From assembly GCA_946186175.1 (NCBI GenBank), contig CAMHMG010000022.1, positions 1 through 19,011 of the forward strand: 19,011 nucleotides of DNA, written 5' to 3'. Below are positions 6,870 through 14,398 of the stretch, piece after piece. The DNA comes from an uncultured Clostridia bacterium (lineage in GTDB: Bacteria > Bacillota > Clostridia > Lachnospirales > Lachnospiraceae). How positions within the stretch are numbered: position 1 is the first letter of the stretch; the number at the start of each line of letters is the position of its first letter. The notes under the pieces are model-generated. The model ran no database searches and was not told the DNA's origin. It was given only the letters and a program-made list of their open reading frames with translations. A program made the translations under genes and the position numbers.

Positions 6870-7823
6870 GTGAATACTAGAGTGATCAAAGAGATACCGC
6901 AGAAGTTAATTGAGGGAATAGATTTATGTGGATATAGAAAGGTAGGGCCGGAGGATCAGGCATTATTTGATCCATATTATGACAGAATGAACCATCCATG
7001 GTCAGGCTCCACGGAATTTCTTAATTTTATAGCATGGAGTGACAGTCTTCCGGTTTATTTCAAGGAAGCTGACGGAATGATAATAGGTATAAGCTATGAG
7101 TCTAATGAAGGTATGCTGGTGGGCATACCATTTATTGGACATTATACCAATGAATCGGTTAAGCAGGCATTTACTATATTAAAAAATGATCTTGAAAAGA
7201 TCGGTGAGCCGTTAGTCATTATGGATGTGGTGAAATGGATGCTGCCATATTATGAAGCTCTTGATGACTTTCGTTTTGATATAGAAGACAGGCGCGATTA
7301 TATGGAATATATATATACTGCTGAGGATTTTGAAGCCGGAATGAACAAGCAGGATGACCGGTACCGGTATAGGTATTTCATGCGCAAATTCGATTATGAG
7401 GTTGAAGAGATCAGGTCGGCGCACAGGGATGAGATTGTAGGTTTTATGGAACATATATGGTGTGGTGATAAAACATGCAGTGAATGTCAGTTTGGATGTA
7501 TGGTAGACGTTACCGACAGGGTCGTATCCGCATTTGACAAGCTTAATGTAGATGGATTGCTTGTAAGGGTGGACGGTTCCATTGCAGGCTTTTGTATAGT
7601 TACAAAGCGCATGGGGCAGGCAATATATCAGTTCAAGCATGCAATCAACCGCATCAAGGGGATAAATGAGTATATGCTTCGTGAGTGTTATGAGCGCTAT
7701 CTCAAAGGGGTTGATATAATCAATTACACTGAGGATTGCGGAATAGAAAGTCTTAGAAGATATAAGATGAATCTTGCAACAGCTTATTCTCTTTCATCAA
7801 GGCTTACACTGACTGAAAAGTGA
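6870..7823 (+). CDS. DUF2156 family protein (LPG-synthase C-terminal-like, double GNAT fold)
   Basis: 317 residues, a normal length for stand-alone DUF2156/LPG_synthase_C proteins (PF09924). Family-type features are a central basic helix region (DRYRYRYFMRKF), the strand LLVRVDGSIAGFCIVTKR, and the C-terminal block NYTEDCGIESLRRYKMNL. That block corresponds to the conserved N-x-E-D-x-G-x-x-x-L-R-x-x-K signature. The homologous domain of MprF transfers aminoacyl groups from tRNA to phosphatidylglycerol. Here there is no membrane flippase part, so the substrate is unknown and acyl-lipid modification is only a possibility. The start is GTG, with AGGAG (6856-6860) nine bases upstream. It lies 48 bases after the HATPase gene, within the same operon. 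Confidence 0.88.
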   Translation: MNTRVIKEIPQKLIEGIDLCGYRKVGPEDQALFDPYYDRMNHPWSGSTEFLNFIAWSDSLPVYFKEADGMIIGISYESNEGMLVGIPFIGHYTNESVKQAFTILKNDLEKIGEPLVIMDVVKWMLPYYEALDDFRFDIEDRRDYMEYIYTAEDFEAGMNKQDDRYRYRYFMRKFDYEVEEIRSAHRDEIVGFMEHIWCGDKTCSECQFGCMVDVTDRVVSAFDKLNVDGLLVRVDGSIAGFCIVTKRMGQAIYQFKHAINRIKGINEYMLRECYERYLKGVDIINYTEDCGIESLRRYKMNLATAYSLSSRLTLTEK

Positions 7824-7862
7824 GAGAATACATATTACAACTATTTTTGAAGGATATTAATA

Positions 7863-10800
7863 ATGAGTCAGAACAACAATAAGAATAAAACAAAATCGGA
7901 AAGCATCGATTTGGTTACAGAACAAAATGACAAAAATAATGCTGCCATAAGAAAAGAAAAGAGGAGAAGAAACAGGATAATAGTGAGTTTTACTCTTCTT
8001 ATTCTTTCTGTTGTGATAGTAGTTTTGCTGCGTGGTTGGATAGGGGTCAATCCGTTTAAACCCTTTGCTCTTGTTAATGTGTATTCCGGAGCAGCGGATA
8101 AAGAGGGTAATCTGTATATAATAGATGATTCCAATTCAAGACTTCTCAAGATTGATCCTGACGGGAAGCTTGTATGGAAGGTCAAAGGAACTGACACTAC
8201 ATTTGAAAGCGCTGATAATATTGTTTGTGATGATGAGGGTAATATCTATATTCATGATGTCAGAATACTAAGCGGTGTCCGCATTGCTTCAGAGAGTATC
8301 GTCAAATTTTCTTCTGATGGAAGATACATTGGTGAGATCAAAAAGTGGGACTACTCAGGCAAGAGAAAGAAAGCAGAAGACCGCATGAGGGCTTGCGTTG
8401 TGGGAATGACGGGGCAGGAGCATTCTGTTATATATATTCAAAAGTCCGGTAATGCACTTTATGCTATTGATGAAGAATCTAATGACACAAATACCTATCA
8501 TTTTCCGGATGTTGATGATATTGTACTTTCCTGTGCCTATGATAACGGCAGGGTATGGTACACCACTTATGATGGAAGATTGTATGAGTATGTTGACGGA
8601 GAAAATGATAATCTGCTCTATGACTGTGATGATAATGCAGGAAGTATTATCAGGAATGTCAGTTTTGGAGACGGAAAGCTCTATGTTACGGATATAGGGA
8701 AGAGAGATATATTAGTAATTGATGTGTCTGATGGTGAGCAGTCACGCCTGTCCTTAGAGGAAGACATTAGTGAGAGGGAGATTACATATAATGTCGAAGC
8801 AAGGAAACAAGTTGTCTCAGCATCATCATATTCCGTATCTGTATGGAACGGAGAGGATTATGACCGCTATTATGAGGTGGAATTAAGTACAAAATGGAAG
8901 ATACTGACACTTTTGTTAGCCATCTCCATATTGGATCTTTTGATAAATGCAGTCATTGATGTGATCCTTTTTGTGTATTTTGTGATCAGAAAATCAACAC
9001 TTTACGCAAGAGTTATACTTGCCATAATTGCAGGAGTTATAGCCATGGGAGTCCTTTTCTTTGGCTCTTCTTATCCGCAGTTCCAACAGCAGTTGATGGA
9101 AGCTGTCTTTTCAAGGGAGAATCTGGCAGCCACAGTGACAGCCGAGAAGCTTCCAAAGGATGCATTTATAAGTTTATCTAAGCCCTCTGACTATATGAAT
9201 GATGATTATATGGAGGTCAAGAAGGTCGTAGATGAAATGTTTATGTCCAACACTGAGGATGCCAAGGATCTGTACTGTACCATGTATCGTGTAATTGACG
9301 GGACTATAACGCTGACATATTCCATGGAAAACGTGGGGGTGGTATATCCTTACGACTGGGATTATGAGGGCTCTGATGAACAGGAGATCATAGAAACGGG
9401 AGTTGGAAAAACATATGTCAATACCAGCACAACAGGAAGCTATATATTTGTGCTTCAGCCCATATTCGGTGATGACGGAAGCGTAATTGGTCTTATCGAG
9501 GTGGGGAAGGATCTTGGAGGATTCCTTTCTGAGAACCAAAGTATGCTTACTGCACTTATCATCAACATAATTGTCATGACCATGGTCATAATCATGCTTG
9601 TGATAGAGCTGTTCTATTATGTTGCTGGAAAGAGAGAGCTTGGAGCAGCAGAGGTGGCGGAAACTGATACCGCCTTTGTGGTGACAGATGCCGGTGAAAA
9701 AGCAACTTATGAGAAGACTGATAAAACTTCCCGGACTACTCCGGCAGGAATACTTCGTTTCCTTACATTCCTTATATGCTTCTTTACAAACCTTGCAACG
9801 GCAATCCTGCCTATCTATGCAATGCGTATTGCGGGCAGGGGTGTGACGTTTGGATTGTCAAAAGAGGTGCTTTCCGCTATACCTATCTCTGCTGAGGTAA
9901 TAGCTTGTGCAGTGTTTTCATTTCTTGGTAACAGGATACTTAAGAAGCTTGGCGGGAAGAAGACAGCATTTATATGTTCGATATTGGTAACGGCAGGACT
10001 TACGTTAAGGATGATTCCTAATATATGGGCGTTAACATTAGCACAGATTATATTTGGTGCAGGATGGGGAACTCTGATCCTTATGATCAATATACTTATT
10101 ACAGCATTACCGGAGGATGAGAGGGATAAGGGCTTTGCTTATTTCAGCGGGGCGGGATTTAGTGGTGCCAACTGTGGAATACTGTTTGGTGGTTTCCTTA
10201 TTCAGTGGGTTTCTCATTCCATATTATTCCTTATATCTGCGGTTCTTAGTATTGTACTGATATTCATTACGAAACGTTATATGGCAAATACTAACGCCGA
10301 AGAGGATGAGGAAGAAGATGTTAAGAGCATACCTGCATATAAGCTGATATTTAATCCACATATTCTGGCTTTTGTGTTCATGATGCTTATACCGGCTGCA
10401 ATAGTGGGATATTATCTCAACTATATGTATCCGATCTTAGGTGAGGAATGGGGACTTTCAGAGACATATATAGGTTATTCCTACCTTATAGATGCTGTGT
10501 TCGTGCTTGCATTTGGCGGATTGCTTACGAAACTGTTCTCTAAGAGAAAGAGGCTTGGAGTTGCCATATCATCAATAGTGTATGCCATGGCTTTCGTTGT
10601 TGTAATTGTATTCAAAAATATACCGGCATTGTTTGCATCCCTTGCTCTGGTGGGATTGTCGGATGGATTCGGTAATCCTCTTATGACGGGGTATTTTACC
10701 GATCTTCCAGAAGTTGAGGAGTACGGATATGACAGGGCGTTTGGCATATACAGCATTTTTGAGAATATCGCCCAGTCAGTTGGATCATTTGTATTTTCCT

Positions 10801-10940
10801 ATGTACTTATCATGGGTGTCGGAAAGGGATTGACTGTACTTGCGGTTTCATTGTGCGTACTGTCTCTGATATTCCTTGTAGGAGGAGTATTTGACAGGAG
10901 AAAGACTGCTCCCAAAGATGTTAATATAGATGGTGCATGA
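7863..10940 (+). CDS. Beta-propeller / Cache-like sensor / MFS transporter fusion
   Basis: 1025 residues, more than twice a normal MFS transporter. Order: a basic cytoplasmic N-terminus; TM helix (39-56); an extracytoplasmic NHL/SMP-30-like beta-propeller (~70-335), with repeating blades such as YSGAADKEGNLYIIDDSNSR and IVCDDEGNIYIHD; two TM helices (~345-403); a Cache-like sensor segment (~405-555, ending FVLQPIFGDDGSVIGLIEVGK); one TM (~561-585); a hydrophilic linker; and an MFS-type core of about 11-12 helices (~626-1012). The MFS core has the loop 2-3 type signature GNRILKKLGGKKTAF and an acidic central loop (EEDEEEDVKS). The propeller and Cache parts suggest ligand sensing coupled to transport or signalling; the transported substrate is unknown. 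ATG 7863 follows AAGGA (7849-7853). The next gene encodes a Cache-HAMP phosphatase, so both may respond to one signal. The frame is open throughout with no sign of frameshift. Confidence 0.87.
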   Translation: MSQNNNKNKTKSESIDLVTEQNDKNNAAIRKEKRRRNRIIVSFTLLILSVVIVVLLRGWIGVNPFKPFALVNVYSGAADKEGNLYIIDDSNSRLLKIDPDGKLVWKVKGTDTTFESADNIVCDDEGNIYIHDVRILSGVRIASESIVKFSSDGRYIGEIKKWDYSGKRKKAEDRMRACVVGMTGQEHSVIYIQKSGNALYAIDEESNDTNTYHFPDVDDIVLSCAYDNGRVWYTTYDGRLYEYVDGENDNLLYDCDDNAGSIIRNVSFGDGKLYVTDIGKRDILVIDVSDGEQSRLSLEEDISEREITYNVEARKQVVSASSYSVSVWNGEDYDRYYEVELSTKWKILTLLLAISILDLLINAVIDVILFVYFVIRKSTLYARVILAIIAGVIAMGVLFFGSSYPQFQQQLMEAVFSRENLAATVTAEKLPKDAFISLSKPSDYMNDDYMEVKKVVDEMFMSNTEDAKDLYCTMYRVIDGTITLTYSMENVGVVYPYDWDYEGSDEQEIIETGVGKTYVNTSTTGSYIFVLQPIFGDDGSVIGLIEVGKDLGGFLSENQSMLTALIINIIVMTMVIIMLVIELFYYVAGKRELGAAEVAETDTAFVVTDAGEKATYEKTDKTSRTTPAGILRFLTFLICFFTNLATAILPIYAMRIAGRGVTFGLSKEVLSAIPISAEVIACAVFSFLGNRILKKLGGKKTAFICSILVTAGLTLRMIPNIWALTLAQIIFGAGWGTLILMINILITALPEDERDKGFAYFSGAGFSGANCGILFGGFLIQWVSHSILFLISAVLSIVLIFITKRYMANTNAEEDEEEDVKSIPAYKLIFNPHILAFVFMMLIPAAIVGYYLNYMYPILGEEWGLSETYIGYSYLIDAVFVLAFGGLLTKLFSKRKRLGVAISSIVYAMAFVVVIVFKNIPALFASLALVGLSDGFGNPLMTGYFTDLPEVEEYGYDRAFGIYSIFENIAQSVGSFVFSYVLIMGVGKGLTVLAVSLCVLSLIFLVGGVFDRRKTAPKDVNIDGA

Positions 10941-11031
10941 GAACTGAGGTGCATATACCGCGGCGAAAGATTACAATCGGCAGTTAATTTTGTTCGCAAT
11001 TATAAAAGCTTCGAATGGGAGACGATTCATT

Positions 11032-12693
11032 ATGAGGAATAAAAGATCAAAACTGGGAAAAAAGCTTATCAGACTGATGATTACAGGTATGTGTGTTATA
11101 GGGATATTATTTCTTGCAGGCAGTGCATACATATACAGTCATGAGATAGATGAAACATACAAAAACAGGATATCTGAGGCCGCAAATACGGTTGGAGCTT
11201 TAATGGACGCAGATTTTATCAGTGAGCTGTATACTCTGGCTTCAACTGATGAGTATATGGATATATACAATAATGAGGCTTCGTATGAAAACCAGCAGCC
11301 GGTTGTTGATTATCTGAAGAAACATGAAGTATATGATGAATACATGGAACTTAACGATATGATAGACAGTATCAGACATAATATGAATCTTGAGTATCTG
11401 TATATACAGGTCTTTGATGATGATACTGCAACATATATTATTGAGCCGTCTGCAGGCTGTTATGCACTTGGCGGAAAGGAAGAGTTATCGGAGGACTATG
11501 ATGATATTAAAGGCAATGTTCATATAGATGCCTATGTGAGCAGCGATTCTGAGTTCGGCTGGCTTATATCCGGCGGTGAGCCAATATATGATAAGGATGG
11601 TAATGCTGTTGCCGTTATGCTTGTGGATATTGACATGAACGAGATCATGAACAAGCGTGTTGCATTTATAATCATAATGCTGATTGAACTTATTGTTGTA
11701 ATTGGATTGGCACAGTTCATGCTGTCTAAGATGCTTGCAAGGGATGTAATTAATCCTATAAAGGAGCTTACGGATAATGCCCAGCAGTTCGGTACCGGGG
11801 AGAACGGTTTTGACAAGAATAATTTAATAGAACTAGATATCAAAAGTGGAGATGAGATCGAGGATATGTATCATATGCTCCATTTCATGCAGGAAAGTAT
11901 TATCGATTATATGGATAATCTTCAGTCGGTTACGGCAGAGCGTGAGCGTATCGGGGCTGAGGTGGAGATAGCTACCACTATTCAGCAGAGTATGTTAGAG
12001 CACGTGGCACCTGATTTTGTGGGGAAGAAAGAATATGATCTGTATGCATCCATGACGCCTGCCAGAGAAGTAGGAGGAGATTTCTATGACTTCTTCATGC
12101 CGGATGATGATCATATCGCAATACTTATTGCTGATGTGTCAGATAAGGGTGTGGGCTCGGCGTTTTTCATGGCAATAGCCAAGACGCTTATTAAGACATA
12201 TGCGCAAATGGGCGGTACTCCTTCGGAGATACTTGCAAGTGTCGATAAGCGTATCTCAGAGAAGAATGATGCGGGACTTTTTGTTACGGTATGGTTTGCA
12301 ATAATTGATCTCAATACAGGACATACTATGGCATGTAACGCAGGTCATGATTATCCTGCTATCATGAAGAATGGAGAGGATTTCGTCATAGAAAAGACAC
12401 CTCACGGACCGCCGGTAGCATTTATACCGGGAATGGATTTTGTAGGCACGGAGTTTGATATGAAACCGGGAGACCGCATTTTCTTATATACTGACGGATT
12501 AAATGAAGCCAAGCGCGGTGACGGCGAGCGGTTTGGTACAGACAGGATGCTTGAGGTACTTAACGCCCATAAGGATGCTGATAATGAGGAGATGATACAT
12601 CTTATGCGGAAAGCGGTTGACGAGTTTGCAGGAGATGAACCGCAGTTTGATGATATGACGATGCTCGGATTCACCTTTAAGGGGAGGGAGTAA
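11032..12693 (+). CDS. Membrane-bound SpoIIE/RsbU-type PP2C phosphatase with Cache and HAMP
   Basis: 553 residues. Two TM helices (12-34 and ~208-230) bracket an extracytoplasmic Cache-like sensor domain. A HAMP linker follows (NPIKELTDNAQQFG onward), a short coiled coil (ERERIGAEVEIATTIQQSML), and a PP2C/SpoIIE catalytic domain (~310-553). Metal-binding aspartates are in place: REVGGDFYDF (D350), IADVSDKGVG (D368, D371), YTDGLNEA (D488) and QFDDMTML (D540-D541). Family role: it dephosphorylates a phospho-Ser/Thr STAS antagonist, opposing an RsbW-like kinase; the likely counterpart here is the HATPase at 6213. The ATG at 11032 with GGGAG (11017-11021) is preferred to an upstream TTG (10990) without a ribosome binding site. 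The 91-base gap upstream holds no clear promoter. Confidence 0.95.
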   Translation: MRNKRSKLGKKLIRLMITGMCVIGILFLAGSAYIYSHEIDETYKNRISEAANTVGALMDADFISELYTLASTDEYMDIYNNEASYENQQPVVDYLKKHEVYDEYMELNDMIDSIRHNMNLEYLYIQVFDDDTATYIIEPSAGCYALGGKEELSEDYDDIKGNVHIDAYVSSDSEFGWLISGGEPIYDKDGNAVAVMLVDIDMNEIMNKRVAFIIIMLIELIVVIGLAQFMLSKMLARDVINPIKELTDNAQQFGTGENGFDKNNLIELDIKSGDEIEDMYHMLHFMQESIIDYMDNLQSVTAERERIGAEVEIATTIQQSMLEHVAPDFVGKKEYDLYASMTPAREVGGDFYDFFMPDDDHIAILIADVSDKGVGSAFFMAIAKTLIKTYAQMGGTPSEILASVDKRISEKNDAGLFVTVWFAIIDLNTGHTMACNAGHDYPAIMKNGEDFVIEKTPHGPPVAFIPGMDFVGTEFDMKPGDRIFLYTDGLNEAKRGDGERFGTDRMLEVLNAHKDADNEEMIHLMRKAVDEFAGDEPQFDDMTMLGFTFKGRE

Positions 12694-12737
12694 CATTTAG
12701 TGTTATATAATTGATAATGGAACAGGAGGTGTAAGTT

Positions 12738-14264
12738 ATGCCGGAACCGAGTGAAAATAATGAGATAAAGGCTGAAGAGATAAAGGCTGAAGAGATAAAG
12801 GCTGAAGAGAAAGAAGCTGAAGAAACAGAGGCAGAAGAGTCCGAATCGGAAATAGAAGAGCCTGAAAAGGCTGAAGAAAAAGAAGCTGAGAAGAGCGAAT
12901 CAGAAATAGATGAGCCAGAAAAGACCGAAGTAAAAGAGGCTGTAGAGACCGAATCGGAATTAGCAGAAGCTGAAAAAGAGGAACCTAAGGTAGATCCGGT
13001 AGCACCGAACTGGGAACCGGGTAAAACCCCGGATGCTAAGGAAGTAGAGATGGAAGCGCGCATGCGTGCCATGGAAGCTGAGATGGAACGCCTTAAGAAA
13101 GAGCGTATTGCCTTTGAAGAGGAACGGAAGCGCTTTGAGGCGGAGAAGAAGGCTTTCGAAGCCGGCAGGCAGCAGGCTCTTGGTCAGGACTCGAAGACGT
13201 CCGACAGTCCGGTGAGAGAAGCACCCGAATCGGCTAACAGGGCAGCGAATAACCCTGCTATGAATGGTGCGGCGGCAGGCAGGACTGAGCCTTCGAGGAA
13301 TGCTGTTGTCAATAAGAAGGGCAATTATACCGAGATGAATCTTGATGATTCTTCCCTTACGGATAAGCAGGCGGATCAGACGGCAAAGCTTAATATCACT
13401 GCAGATATGACCGTGCTTGCCAAGAAGTCATCTAAGGAATTCAAGATGATGCAGAAGGCTGTGGAACGGTTTGACAAGTTCATGAAGGGTATGAAAGGCA
13501 GGACTGCATTTACTCCCGAAGAACTGGAGAAGTATGACAAGCTGTCCCATGATGTATATAAGGCGTCTGATGAGTACCTGAAGAAAAAGGAAAATGATAT
13601 GGAAAAACGCGCTCCGGGCAAAGACGGCAGGAAGAAACAGTCAGACTATGAGTATTCAAGGGTCAAGGCTGCCGAGGAGATCAGGGAAACCGTGGAACAG
13701 ATGCGTCAGGAGATGCTTGATAAGGCGTTAAAGGCTAAGATCGAAGAGATGAACAAAAGATGCGCAGACCAGCTTGAAAATCTTGAAAACAGCAGGAATA
13801 AGCTGGCATCTGACAAGGACATGGAGCCTGACAGGATGAAGTCACGGCTTTCAGACAATGCAGCTCATACAATATATTATGCTAACCGTATGATGCAGCT
13901 TTCCGCTAATAATGAGCTTTGCATGAAGCCGGGGGAGAGCCTTAATGCGGCTGTGAACAGATTGAATACTGCCATAATCCCTACTAAGAAGGAGATTGAC
14001 GGAATCAAGGAGCATCCTCTTACAGAAAAGATTGTTGAAAACGGTGTGAAATCTCTTTCCGATGGAAAATCATTTACTTATGATGATATGAGAAAGACAA
14101 TTAAGACCGAGGCAGCGAAGAAGGTTCCTGAAGTGAAGAAGGCGAAAGAGCTGGAGAAGGAGCAGGCAAAACAGAAAGAAGCAAGGCAGGCAGCAAAGAA
14201 AGCCGAGGCAAAGAAGCAGCTAAAGCAGTCGAAAAAAACTGCACAAGCTCCGGCAAGGGCGTGA
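12738..14264 (+). CDS. Acidic coiled-coil protein with shared D-x-Y-L helical module
   Basis: 508 residues, no signal peptide or TM. Layout: an acidic repeat region (9-80; tandem EIKAEE units then EAEE/ESE/EEPEKAE variants); a Pro-containing linker; a strong coiled coil (~108-150; MEAEMERLKKERIAFEEER); a polar linker; a helical module (~236-320; LTP-like EELEKYDKLSHDVYKASDEYL, then SDYEYSRVKAAEEI); more helix; and a Lys/Ala-rich basic tail (~460-508). The module is visibly homologous to segments of the 14399 protein, so the two are related although divided by a promoter. The ribosome binding site AGGAGGTG (12724-12731) is ideal. The gene follows the phosphatase by 44 bases and probably ends its operon. 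No family recognised; it could be a scaffold or structural protein. Confidence 0.85.
   Translation: MPEPSENNEIKAEEIKAEEIKAEEKEAEETEAEESESEIEEPEKAEEKEAEKSESEIDEPEKTEVKEAVETESELAEAEKEEPKVDPVAPNWEPGKTPDAKEVEMEARMRAMEAEMERLKKERIAFEEERKRFEAEKKAFEAGRQQALGQDSKTSDSPVREAPESANRAANNPAMNGAAAGRTEPSRNAVVNKKGNYTEMNLDDSSLTDKQADQTAKLNITADMTVLAKKSSKEFKMMQKAVERFDKFMKGMKGRTAFTPEELEKYDKLSHDVYKASDEYLKKKENDMEKRAPGKDGRKKQSDYEYSRVKAAEEIRETVEQMRQEMLDKALKAKIEEMNKRCADQLENLENSRNKLASDKDMEPDRMKSRLSDNAAHTIYYANRMMQLSANNELCMKPGESLNAAVNRLNTAIIPTKKEIDGIKEHPLTEKIVENGVKSLSDGKSFTYDDMRKTIKTEAAKKVPEVKKAKELEKEQAKQKEARQAAKKAEAKKQLKQSKKTAQAPARA
12762..12821 (+). repeat. Three exact 15-bp tandem repeats plus one degenerate copy
   Basis: GAGATAAAGGCTGAA is repeated exactly at 12762-12776, 12777-12791 and 12792-12806, then as GAGAAAGAAGCTGAA at 12807-12821. 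It is in frame and encodes E-I-K-A-E units. Exact repeats beside degenerate ones point to recent slippage expansion, and the copy number may vary between strains without breaking the frame. Confidence 0.9.
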
Positions 14265-14279
14265 ATTCGTTTTTTTCGT

Positions 14280-14311
14280 TTGCACTTTTGTTGCGCTTAG
14301 GGTGGTATATT
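14280..14311 (+). promoter_or_regulatory. Promoter B: second copy of the shared 32-base element
   Basis: TTGCAC, then TTTTGTTGCGCTTAG, GG, and TGGTATATT. It differs from the copy at 3544-3575 at only three positions. The extended -10 TATATT is at 14306-14311. It lies 15 bases after the previous stop and 87 bases before the ATG at 14399, giving a leader of about 80 bases. An upstream T7 tract (14270-14276) has no convincing stem, so some readthrough from the previous operon is likely. Confidence 0.65.
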
Positions 14312-14342
14312 ATTATCAGTCAATATATGAGATGATTTGTAC

Positions 14343-14363
14343 CTGTTCAGCTATACTGAATAG
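14343..14363 (+). promoter_or_regulatory. 5'-leader hairpin upstream of the 1151-residue protein
   Basis: CTGTTCAG (14343-14350) pairs with CTGAATAG (14356-14363), eight pairs with one G-U, around the loop CTATA. It sits inside the predicted untranslated leader, 19 bases before the AAGGAGGT ribosome binding site. It could stabilise the mRNA or bind a regulator. It is too small to call a riboswitch. Confidence 0.35.
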
Positions 14364-14398
14364 ATACGATAATTCTACCAATAAGGAGGTACACTAAT

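Noticed and set aside
10990..11031. Longer N-terminus for the SpoIIE phosphatase from TTG 10990
   Set aside because: No ribosome binding site before it; ATG 11032 has GGGAG at a workable spacing and gives a normal basic N-terminus before TM1.
12701..12711. TGTTATATAAT resembling an extended -10 before the 12738 gene
   Set aside because: No -35-like hexamer at 16-20 bp (the region is GGGGAGGGAG) and the 44-base gap fits an operon; possible but unsupported.
12677..13072. 131-codon Ser-rich minus-strand frame resembling a low-complexity surface protein
   Set aside because: It is the reverse complement of Glu/Ala-rich tandem repeats in the 12738 gene, which automatically gives Ser/Phe-rich sequence.
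14265..14279. T7 tract after the 12738 gene as an intrinsic terminator
   Set aside because: I could find no GC-rich stem immediately upstream.
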